Part shown: positions 23,703 through 32,100 of the stretch, piece by piece
Numbering within the stretch: the stretch's first letter is position 1
How the letters are laid out: each line of letters begins with the position of its first letter
Assembly: GCA_965183885.1 (NCBI GenBank)
Contig: OZ238992.1
Span: 186,001-250,000, forward strand
DNA from: UWMA-0277 sp965183885
GTDB lineage: Bacteria; Bacteroidota; Bacteroidia; Flavobacteriales; BACL11
Length of the DNA stretch: 64,000 bases
Direction: 5' to 3'
Notes under the pieces: generated by a model
What the model was told of the DNA's origin: nothing
Databases searched by the model: none
The model's input: the letters and a program-made list of their open reading frames with translations, nothing else
Translations under genes and position numbers: made by a program

Positions 23703-25028
23703 ATGAAAATACATTTAATTGCAATTGGAGGAAGTGCTATGCACAATATGGCTTTAGCTTTACATCATAAAGGCTTTAAAGTTAGCGGATCAGATGATGC
23801 TATTTTTAGCCCAAGTAAAGAAAGGTTAGATAAATACGGACTACTTCCTAAAGAAATGGGTTGGTTTCCTGAGAAAATAAGCTCTAATTTAGATGCAATT
23901 ATATTAGGAATGCATGCCAGAATAGATAATCCTGAATTAACTAAAGCTAAAGCATTAAACATACCTATTTTCTCTTATCCTGAGTATATATATGAGCAAA
24001 GCAAAAACAAAAAAAGAGTAGTTATTGGGGGTAGCCATGGAAAAACCTCAATTACGGCTATGATATTACACGTTTTACAAAGCTTAAATATTGATTGTGA
24101 CTATATGGTAGGCGCACAACTAGAAGGCTTTGAAACTATGGTAAAACTAAGCCATGATGCTCCAATTATTATTTTAGAAGGTGATGAATACCTTAGCTCA
24201 CCTATTGACAGACGACCTAAATTTCATTTATATAAACCACATATAGCAGTGCTTAGTGGTATTGCTTGGGATCATATTAATGTGTTTCCAACCTTTAAAA
24301 ACTATGTTGATCAGTTTAGAATTTTTAAGAATGATGTTGCTGAAACGCTAATATATTGCTCGGAGGATAAGGAGTTAAACAAACTTGCAAAAGAAGATAC
24401 TGTTTGCAAACTAATTCCATATACAACACCAAAACATATTATTAAAGACGGTGTTACAACAATAAATAATACTGAGTTATTAATCTTTGGAAATCATAAT
24501 TTACAAAACCTAAACGCTGCAAGGTTAGTTTGCAATGAGCTAGGAGTTTCTAATAGTAATTTTTACAATAAGATAGCCTCATTTAAAGGAGCTTCCAATA
24601 GACTTGAATTAGTTAAGAAAATAAATAACACTGCTATTTATAAAGATTTTGCACACTCTCCTTCTAAACTAAGAGCTACTTCAGCCGCTATGAAAAAACA
24701 ATTTATTAATAGGGAATTAGTAGCCTGTATGGAGTTACATACTTTTAGCAGCCTAAATGAAGAGTTTTTACAACAATATAAAGGATGTATGGATGAGCCT
24801 GACACTGCTATTGTTTACTTTAGTGAAGCAGCTATTGCACATAAAAAACTTAAATTAATTACAAAACAACAAGTACATACTGCTTTTAACCGAAAAGATC
24901 TATTAGTTTTTTCTGATATTAAAAAACTAGAAGACTATTTAAAGTCTCAGAGTTGGGATAATAAAAACTTACTTATGATGAGTTCAGGTAATTTTGAAGG
25001 GATAGTTTTTGACAACTTAATAAATTAA
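23703..25028 (+). CDS. mpl: UDP-N-acetylmuramate:L-Ala-gamma-D-Glu-meso-DAP ligase
   Basis: Murein-recycling ligase that joins salvaged tripeptide to UDP-MurNAc in the cytoplasm. The 441-aa protein has an N-terminal UDP-binding domain (HLIAIGGSAMHNMALALHHKG), the ATP loop GGSHGKTS (about 109-116), EGDEYLSSP, HINVFPTF and a C-terminal ligase domain with KDFAHSPSKLRATSAA. The GGSAM (not GGxGMS) and DEYLSSPID features are those of Bacteroidota Mpl rather than MurC. A terminator follows. Confidence 0.93.
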   Translation: MKIHLIAIGGSAMHNMALALHHKGFKVSGSDDAIFSPSKERLDKYGLLPKEMGWFPEKISSNLDAIILGMHARIDNPELTKAKALNIPIFSYPEYIYEQSKNKKRVVIGGSHGKTSITAMILHVLQSLNIDCDYMVGAQLEGFETMVKLSHDAPIIILEGDEYLSSPIDRRPKFHLYKPHIAVLSGIAWDHINVFPTFKNYVDQFRIFKNDVAETLIYCSEDKELNKLAKEDTVCKLIPYTTPKHIIKDGVTTINNTELLIFGNHNLQNLNAARLVCNELGVSNSNFYNKIASFKGASNRLELVKKINNTAIYKDFAHSPSKLRATSAAMKKQFINRELVACMELHTFSSLNEEFLQQYKGCMDEPDTAIVYFSEAAIAHKKLKLITKQQVHTAFNRKDLLVFSDIKKLEDYLKSQSWDNKNLLMMSSGNFEGIVFDNLIN

Positions 25029-25033
25029 GACAT

Positions 25034-25066
25034 AAAAAAAGCCACCCAAAATTGAGTGGCTTTTTT
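25034..25066. terminator. Terminator between mpl and a convergent membrane protein gene
   Basis: GCCAC/GTGGC stem (25041-25045 with 25056-25060) between A- and T-runs; usable from both sides. Confidence 0.88.
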
Positions 25067-25083
25067 ATAAGTAATTATATACC

Positions 25084-25425
25084 TTAATATGTTGTATCAG
25101 TTTCCCAAGCATCGTCTGGTACAGCTGAAAGTAGCGCAAAGAATAATATTAAGAATAATAAAAGAGCTGCTCCCATACCAATTAAAGCTGATTTAAGCAT
25201 GTAAGGGTCTATTATATACGCAAGTAACACTCCTATAAGACCTAAAAAGAATCCTAATGCAAAACCTGTCCAATTAAAGTCAGATCCGTAAGGAGCTTCT
25301 ACAGCTAAATTAGCATCATCTGCTACTATCTCAGTAGTTGTTCCATTCTCCGTAATTGGGAAAGAAGCATAAGTTAAGGTGTTTAGCGTAAATAACGCAA
25401 TCATCATAAGTACAATTTTTTTCAT
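25084..25425 (-). CDS. Exported membrane protein of unknown function, 113 aa
   Basis: Signal peptide MKKIVLMMIALFTLNTLTYA, a short acidic periplasmic segment (about 25-50), then two hydrophobic helices (FALGFFLGLIGVLLAYII at about 55-72 and a long one at 80-102) joined by DPYMLKSA. The tail PDDAWETDTTY is acidic. Similar small proteins with a GFxLGFFLGxIGVLxAYI segment occur in Bacteroidota with no known function. No operon partner. Confidence 0.75.
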   Translation of the reverse strand: MKKIVLMMIALFTLNTLTYASFPITENGTTTEIVADDANLAVEAPYGSDFNWTGFALGFFLGLIGVLLAYIIDPYMLKSALIGMGAALLLFLILFFALLSAVPDDAWETDTTY

Positions 25426-25502
25426 CTTTTTTTTATTTAATTAATATTATTTATATTTACAACAATAGTACTTTTTTTTCAAAAAAACTAATTATTGTTT
25501 TT

Positions 25503-25510
25503 TAGTTTTG
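25503..25510 (+). promoter_or_regulatory. TAnnTTTG box of the following exported-protein gene
   Basis: TAGTTTTG ends 5 nt before ATG 25516, which predicts a leaderless mRNA. Confidence 0.5.
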
Positions 25511-25515
25511 CAATT

Positions 25516-26361
25516 ATGAAAAAGACACTTACATTTATTAGTATTATTTTAAGCACCTTTGTTTATAGTCAAAATACTTTTAGTTATTTAGGCACTTTAA
25601 TCTTATCCAACAACACTCCTATAAGTTTTAGTTTGGAGTTAAATGAAGAAAATGGAACTGTTAATGGATACTCCATTACTAACATTAATACTCCTGATGA
25701 AACTAAAAGTGAGATTAGCGGCTTATATTTTAAAGATGATAAATCATTTCAGTTACAAGAAACCCAAATACTCCATACAAAATCGGAAGCCTCGCTAAAT
25801 ACCTTCTGTTATATTAATATGAACCTTTCAACAAAAGGAAGATTTAAAACAAAACGCCTAGAAGGTACTTTTACTGGAAATTTTCTGGACAGTACTGAAT
25901 GTGCAAGCGGAAAAATTGTATTAATGGAAAGAAGTAAATTAGAAAAGAAAATTGAGAAGATAAAGAAGAAAGTAGAGAAAAAATACAATGAAAAATATAA
26001 TGACACAAGCTTAGTTAAGAAAACACAAGTATTAAAAGATGGTGATGACTTTACTATTAACTGGAAAAGTAATGAGTTAAGGCTCTATATTTGGGATGCT
26101 AACCAAGAAGATGGTGACAGGGTTCAGCTTATTATAAACGACAATATTATTCTTGATGACTTTACTACCACTAACAAACGTAAGAAGGTTAAATACAAAC
26201 TTCTTGATGGCATAAATACTATTGAAATAAAAGCAACAAACTTAGGAACATCACCACCTAATACTAGTAGAGTTGAACTTATAGATAGTGATACTAAGTA
26301 CCCAATAATCACTCAGCTAGAACTAGGAAAATCAGCAATAATAAAAATTGTGAAAGAATAG
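25516..26361 (+). CDS. Secreted protein of unknown function, 281 aa
   Basis: Starts MKKTLTFISIILSTFVYSQ, a signal peptide. The N-terminal half is beta-rich (FSYLGTLILSNNTPISFSLEL) and looks like a small barrel or lipocalin-like sheet. A very basic linker follows at about 132-155 (KLEKKIEKIKKKVEKKYNEK), then a C-terminal beta domain (about 170-281) with DGDDFTINWKSNELRLYIWD and ELIDSDTKYPII. No T9SS tail. Function not recognised. A decayed copy of part of its C-terminal domain lies 1.9 kb downstream at 27919-27990. The start at 25516 is favoured over 25495 by the signal peptide. Confidence 0.75.
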   Translation: MKKTLTFISIILSTFVYSQNTFSYLGTLILSNNTPISFSLELNEENGTVNGYSITNINTPDETKSEISGLYFKDDKSFQLQETQILHTKSEASLNTFCYINMNLSTKGRFKTKRLEGTFTGNFLDSTECASGKIVLMERSKLEKKIEKIKKKVEKKYNEKYNDTSLVKKTQVLKDGDDFTINWKSNELRLYIWDANQEDGDRVQLIINDNIILDDFTTTNKRKKVKYKLLDGINTIEIKATNLGTSPPNTSRVELIDSDTKYPIITQLELGKSAIIKIVKE

Positions 26362-26381
26362 AAACTTTAGCTATATCTTAA

Positions 26382-27845
26382 TTATTGAACTACAACTTTT
26401 CTTATATAGCTATCAGTATCTCCATAAAAAACTCTGATAAAATAAACTCCTTTATCATTTAATTGTATCTGATTACTATTTATACTATAATTAGATATTT
26501 CTTGACCAACTAAATTAGTTATTTCTATATTATCTTTAGATAGTATATTACCTGAAAAATTTAAAGTAAACATCCCATTATTAGGATTTGGATATATTTT
26601 AAGTTCTTTTTCATTAACAAGTTCCTGTACACTAGTAGGCCCCTCTTTTCTCCAACATATTTCAATCTCTGGGTGAAGTAAAGAATCAAGATTATCACTT
26701 GATGCGAAGATTAAGCCTTTATAATAATTAATTTCATCAATCATCCTAAACATAAAGCCATTATTACCTAGATTATGCATATCAACAACCAAATTACTAA
26801 CATCAATATTAATGTAATTTTGTGTCTGGCTTGTACTTTGGGGCAAACTAATACTGTTTACAGTTGTTGTTAAAGGCTGATTATTCCATGTAATAGTATT
26901 CTCACTCCAAGGCGAAGTAACCCTTTCAATATACATTTCATTATTACCAGTATGATAATCAAAACTTTCAGCCTGATCTGTAGGGTTATAATATAATGAT
27001 AAATGGGCACTTGTAATAATTGCATTTGAAGGTATTGATGAAAAATCAAATTCAATAAGCGACCTTTTAACTGAAAGATTACCACCACTTGTCCAAGTAT
27101 AAATAGTAGTAGATTGACTATTTCCAATGTTAGTATTTGAAAGAGCACTTAAAACTTGAGCATCTTTACCAATAATTGAACTTGGCTTAATAAATAAGCA
27201 AGTATCAGGTTCATGCCCCTCAAGAACATATGTCAACTCAAGCTTAGGGTGTAATAAAGAATCAGGGTGATCACTTGAAGCAAAAAGAAGCCCCTTATAA
27301 TAATTCACTTCATCAACCATCCTTAACATAAATCCATTATTACCAAAATTTAACATATCTATAACAATATTAGTAACATCTATATTAAGATAGCTTTGAG
27401 TTTGACTAGTACTAGGAGGTAGACTAAGACTATTTACGGATGTTGTTGAAGGTTGATTATTCCAAGTAACAGTATTCTCATTCCAAGGAGAAGTAACTCT
27501 TTCAATACTCATATCATTACTACCAGTATGATAATCAAAGCTTTCAGAAGGGTCTGTAGGATTATAATAAAGTGATAACTTAGCATTTGTAACTATAGCT
27601 CCTATAGGCAATGATGAAAGATCAAACTCAATCAATGACCTCTTAAGCATTAAGTTACCAGAACTTGTCCATGTAAGAACTGCATTAGTTTGATGGTTTC
27701 CAACATTATTATTTGACCCAACAGTATTGATCTGAGCATCTTTTCCCTGTGCTGCATTGGGTTGCAATACAATAGTATTCTGTGCAATTCCTTGATTAAA
27801 TATTAAACACAAAAACAGTCCTGTAAAAAGTAATTTAGTTTTCAT
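26382..27845 (-). CDS. Secreted DNRLRE-repeat protein with T9SS C-terminal sorting domain
   Basis: A 487-aa exported protein: signal peptide ending GIAQ, then two near-identical DNRLRE-type domains (about 24-208 and 216-400). Each has KRSLIEFD, LSLYYNPTD, IERVTSPW-EN-TWNNQP, NIDV and GFM-RM-DE-NYYKGL-FASSD. The T9SS type A tail runs from about 415 (LKIYPNPNNGMFTLNF) to the end (GVYFIRVFYGDTDSYIRKVVVQ). It is probably a surface or secreted adhesive or carbohydrate-associated protein; no catalytic motif is seen. The internal duplication covers most of the mature protein. Confidence 0.87.
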   Translation of the reverse strand: MKTKLLFTGLFLCLIFNQGIAQNTIVLQPNAAQGKDAQINTVGSNNNVGNHQTNAVLTWTSSGNLMLKRSLIEFDLSSLPIGAIVTNAKLSLYYNPTDPSESFDYHTGSNDMSIERVTSPWNENTVTWNNQPSTTSVNSLSLPPSTSQTQSYLNIDVTNIVIDMLNFGNNGFMLRMVDEVNYYKGLLFASSDHPDSLLHPKLELTYVLEGHEPDTCLFIKPSSIIGKDAQVLSALSNTNIGNSQSTTIYTWTSGGNLSVKRSLIEFDFSSIPSNAIITSAHLSLYYNPTDQAESFDYHTGNNEMYIERVTSPWSENTITWNNQPLTTTVNSISLPQSTSQTQNYINIDVSNLVVDMHNLGNNGFMFRMIDEINYYKGLIFASSDNLDSLLHPEIEICWRKEGPTSVQELVNEKELKIYPNPNNGMFTLNFSGNILSKDNIEITNLVGQEISNYSINSNQIQLNDKGVYFIRVFYGDTDSYIRKVVVQ

Positions 27846-27918
27846 AATATTTTATTGTTAATTCTATTTTTCCAAACTTACAAAATAATAAATAAGAAAA
27901 CAAGTACTAAAAAATAGG

Positions 27919-27990
27919 GATGACTTTACTATAAATTAGAAAAGTAAAGAACTAAGACGCTATACTTGGGATACTCATCAAAATGGATTT
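27919..27990 (+). pseudogene. Decayed fragment duplicated from the secreted protein gene at 25516
   Basis: Bases from 27919 closely match 26044-26114: the reading D-D-F-T-I-N-stop-K-S-K-E-L-R-R-Y-T-W-D parallels DDFTINWKSNELRLYIWD of the intact gene, with TGG changed to TAG. Neither flank extends the match. It is a remnant of a partial duplication or of a former paralogue, and holds no open frame. Confidence 0.7.
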
Positions 27991-28048
27991 AAATACTAAT
28001 CAATTAATTATAACTATTAAAATCAGCAATCATTAAAGTAATTAAATA

Positions 28049-28080
28049 AAAATTCCTAGAACTTAAGTCCTAGGAATTTT
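28049..28080. terminator. Terminator after tRNA-Arg
   Basis: A perfect 11-bp stem AAAATTCCTAG (28049-28059) with CTAGGAATTTT (28070-28080), starting 10 nt beyond the tRNA 3' end on the minus strand. Confidence 0.85.
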
Positions 28081-28089
28081 AATATTTTG

Positions 28090-28163
28090 TGAACTCGGAG
28101 GGATTCGAACCCCCAACCTCCAGAGCCGTAATCTAGTGCACTATCCAGTTATGCTACGAGTCC
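28090..28163 (-). tRNA. tRNA-Arg(ACG)
   Basis: Read on the minus strand, 74 nt including the discriminator A. All stems pair: acceptor GGACTCG/CGAGTTC with one G-U, D arm GCAT...GTGC, anticodon stem CTAGA/TCTGG around loop TTACGGC (anticodon ACG, normally edited to ICG), and T arm GGGGG-TTCGAAT-CCCTC. No CCA is encoded. A hairpin terminator follows. Confidence 0.97.
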
Positions 28164-28221
28164 TAAAAGGCTGCAAATATAATTTATTCATCCTTAGTTC
28201 AATTTATTTTTGAAAAGAATA

Positions 28222-28491
28222 TTAAAGAATTTCTACATCAAGCCCATAAATGGCTAAATCTTCTTTTACATACTCTAAATCAGAGGCTTCACCTACTAAA
28301 ACCTCACAAGACCCTTTATAATGAGTAAGTACTGCACATTGTTCAGCTTGTATAGGATCATGATCACAGATAGCAACTAAACAATCAACTACATGATCAA
28401 AGGTATTAAAATCATCATTAATTAAAAACAAGGATTTTATCCCTACACTACTTTCATTCTTCTCAGAAGTAATTTTTGATGTTTTTTTCAT
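28222..28491 (-). CDS. clpS: ATP-dependent Clp protease adaptor ClpS
   Basis: N-end-rule adaptor that delivers substrates to ClpAP/ClpCP. The 89-aa protein has the family core LFLINDDFNTFDHVVDCLVA (about 21-40), where NDD-N forms the N-degron pocket, followed by the helix DPIQAEQCAVLTHYKGSCEV. The N-terminal extension KKTSKITSEKNESS is flexible, as usual. It lies between tRNA-Arg and plsY. Confidence 0.93.
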   Translation of the reverse strand: MKKTSKITSEKNESSVGIKSLFLINDDFNTFDHVVDCLVAICDHDPIQAEQCAVLTHYKGSCEVLVGEASDLEYVKEDLAIYGLDVEIL

Positions 28492-28525
28492 GCCTTATAT
28501 TTTATTAATAGTTAATAGCGTTTTA

Positions 28526-29152
28526 TTATTTACCAAATTTAACTTTTGTTTCCTCTCCTCTTACTAAGCGTTGAATATTTTTTTGGTGAGTTATCAACGA
28601 CAATATTGGAACAAAAATTGCAAATAAATTTAAAGATGAATTTGTAGAGCCTAATATTAAAACGATAAACATTGGAAAAGCTATTGATGCTATTATTGAG
28701 CCTAAAGAAACATACTTAGAAAGTAGAAATACAATAATAAAAACAAAAAATGAAAATAAAGCTGCTAAAGGATGTAAACCTATTAAAAGCCCAAGCATAG
28801 TAGCAATTCCTTTTCCACCTCTAAAACCTGTATAAATAGGAAAAAGATGACCAACAACAGCTGCTATTCCAAATACTAGCTGAGTTTCGAACTGCGTTTC
28901 AATTGTAGTAGGGGCATTAGATAAAAAACTTAAATAATTAACAGCCAACCACCCCTTAAAAATATCCATAAACAACACAGGAATACCTGCTTTTTTACCT
29001 AAAACTCTAAATGTATTAGTAGCCCCTGCATTACCTGAGCCAAACTCACGAACATCAGTATTATAAAACGTTTTACCTAACCAAACTGCAGAGGGAAATG
29101 CCCCTGTTAGGTAAGATAAAACTATAAATAATATGATTTCTGTAGTTAACAT
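28526..29152 (-). CDS. plsY: Acyl-phosphate:glycerol-3-phosphate acyltransferase PlsY
   Basis: Integral membrane enzyme that acylates glycerol-3-phosphate from acyl-phosphate, the first step of phospholipid synthesis. The 208-aa protein has the three cytoplasmic motifs: SGNAGATNTFRVLGKKAG (39-56), GFRGGKGIATMLG (about 110-122) and the C-terminal THQKNIQRLVRGEETK. There are five to six hydrophobic helices. It lies 22 nt after the large exported-protein gene on the same strand. Confidence 0.95.
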   Translation of the reverse strand: MLTTEIILFIVLSYLTGAFPSAVWLGKTFYNTDVREFGSGNAGATNTFRVLGKKAGIPVLFMDIFKGWLAVNYLSFLSNAPTTIETQFETQLVFGIAAVVGHLFPIYTGFRGGKGIATMLGLLIGLHPLAALFSFFVFIIVFLLSKYVSLGSIIASIAFPMFIVLILGSTNSSLNLFAIFVPILSLITHQKNIQRLVRGEETKVKFGK

Positions 29153-29174
29153 TTAAAGGGGAGCAATATAGCAA

Positions 29175-32100
29175 TTAATACTTCTTCTTTGCTTCTTTTA
29201 AAAATCGTAAAGTAACCTCCTCTTTTGCAAGCATATACCTGTATGAAGGAGCACCATTCTCACCATCTGATTTTCGCTTACCATCAGAAACTTCTCTTAT
29301 TGCAATATTAAAGTCTTCATTTGTTGACCAAGCTTTCATTACTCCATTTTTATAATTGAAATAATATTCGTCATAAAACTCAGTTTGTAAGTAAACAGTT
29401 AATACATCTGTATTTCTTCCTTTTTCAATAATTATATAGGCATCTAATAAACCATTAAGTTGGTTTTTATAAATATTACCTAAACCTACTTCTCCTTTTG
29501 CAACATAGGCTTTATTTTTATTATCCCACTTAAATTTTGTTTTAGTAAATGAAAGAGTATGATTCATTTCCTGAGGAAAATCAACAAACTCATCTTTAAT
29601 TTCAAGGTCAACCATTAATATATCTGCCTCTTCTTTACCAACTGTTCTGGCTAAATTAGCTGCAAACAAATCATCATACTCAAACACTCCATCTCCAGGA
29701 GCTGAATAAACATCTTTCACCATTACATCCATTGCCTCTTTTGAGAAGAAGAAATCAAGCATAAAGAAACCTTCAAATTCTTTTTCTTTACTTTTAATAT
29801 CATGATTTATCTTTCCAATAGTTTTAAGACCTATCTGTCCTAAATCAATACCAAAATCAGCACTACCAAACCCAGTTGTTTTACAACTCTTATCATAAAG
29901 CATAAAGTAATTAGATATACTATCAGCTCCACCCACTATGTAAGCAGCTTGTTTACTATCATACTTTAAAGTAGTACCAGCCTTTAATATATCAAGATCA
30001 ATAGCCCTATCCTTTTTGCTTAAAAATGATGAATATATATCTGTTGAATCTAAACTCATAACTAAAGCAGTAGAGACTAAATCTTGCTCATCATTATACA
30101 AAGTCTCACCCAATGATATTAATACTTCTTTTGGATTTATCTCTGACTTAAACTTAACCCATTCTTTTTCAATAACAGCACAAGAATGATTAGCCATAAA
30201 ATAACCATCAAAAATTAAGTTCTTTCTATCAGCAAATAAATTTAAACTTCCTTTAAACTCAAATTTATTATTAATATGGAAGGGCTTATCTGTTTCAACA
30301 TCTCCTCTAGCAACAGTAATAGTATCCTCTCCAACTCTAATCTCTTTAAAGAAAATTTTCTGTTTATTATTCATAGCATCGGTATAAGAATAATCTCCGC
30401 TTGCAGTATAATTAATTGCTGACTTAATATCAACAGCAGCATTTGTAAAAGAGTGATACTCTGTTAAATCATTAGCAAGTATTGTAGCCCCATAAAGTGT
30501 TTGAATAACTGCTTTTTTTGCTACAGTAACAATCCCTGAATCAGGATAAATAATTGCATCAGCAACTGATATATCCTCAACCCCTTTAGCATTAATAATA
30601 TAATCCTTTAAACTATAATCTGCTGTTTTAGCCACAAAGTTTAATGAATCTTGATTAGGGTGAATTGAAATAAACTCAGAACCTCTACTTTCAGCACTTT
30701 CATCGCCTAAAGCCAATAATTCTTCATCCATATCCCAATTTAACTGATCAATATAACATATATATTGATTAGCTGGAAGCTCAACATAAGATCCCGAACC
30801 ATTAGAGTGGAAAATCCCTTGACGCATCTGTAAATCAATGTAAGTCCTTAAATTTTTAGCTTTAAACGCAACTTTTTTTGCATTATCAAATACATTTAAA
30901 CTTGCTGTATCTGCACCAAACCAACTTGCATTATATGCAAATAAATTAGAGCTAACCTCAGCTTTATCTAACAACATAATTCCATTAGCTGTTAAACCTG
31001 TTGGCTGCATTAATAAATCTCCAGTAAAACTAGCCTGTCCTTTATAAAAATCAAAATCGTTTCCTCTACCCTCAACATCTAATTTATCTTGATAAGGGCT
31101 ATAATGCGCATACGTTTCTGTATTACTCACCTCAGGAAACTCAATTCCTGAAGCTACTTCTGTTATAGCAAAAGTTTTAGTATATAAATTTGTAGAATCT
31201 GGGAAAAAGAAAATATTATCAGAACTTGCTTTTGCTGTAAGGTATTCAAAATTTCCTTTACCTCTCAAACCTTTATCACTTAAACTAATTTCATTATTAT
31301 ATTTTGCTTTTCCTCCATACATAGCAAAACCATCAGGTGGAGTATTACGACTAAACCCAAGTGAATAGTCATCTTGTAAGCGCAAAGTATCATTAAATGT
31401 AGGGAAAATTCCTCCTGACTGAAAAGACCCTGGAAAAGCAAGTCCTTTTCCTGTATAATCATCTAAACTGTCAATAGTAAATGCTTGCAAATGGAATGAG
31501 AAATTATCTCGACTATAGACACCATTATAGTTACTACTTTTATCATAATAAGCATAAGAATCTTCAAAAGAACGAAAAATAGGAAACTCAGGGAAACTAT
31601 CTTTTTTTATTCCTGATTTATTCGATGGATCATCTATTCTTAAATCTCCTGTTACAGCCTCAATAACTGTTTTTACTTTAGTTAACACCTCATTACCGTA
31701 CATATCCTTTTGAATAGGAATTATAGGTACTGACAACTGAACAGAATCAATTTCATTTAAATCAATTTTAAAATCATCATAGTGGAACTCAAACTTCTTT
31801 CCAAAAAGATTTAACCTTCCTTTACCTGCATATATTTGCCCATTAAAAATAAAATCTCTATTCTTTTTTACGATTAACTTTCCCCCACTAGGAATAAGAT
31901 GTATAGCTCTTTTGTCACTTAACTCAATAAGAGGAATACCTGTAATCATTAAGTCTTTTGACTCAATATTTAAAGCCGCATTTACTACTATACCTGATCC
32001 TGAACTCCCTACTTTAGAATTAAATGAAATGACATCATAATCTCCAATCTCTGAGGCTGCATTAATATAATTATAAAGCATAGGTTGTACAGTAATTCTT

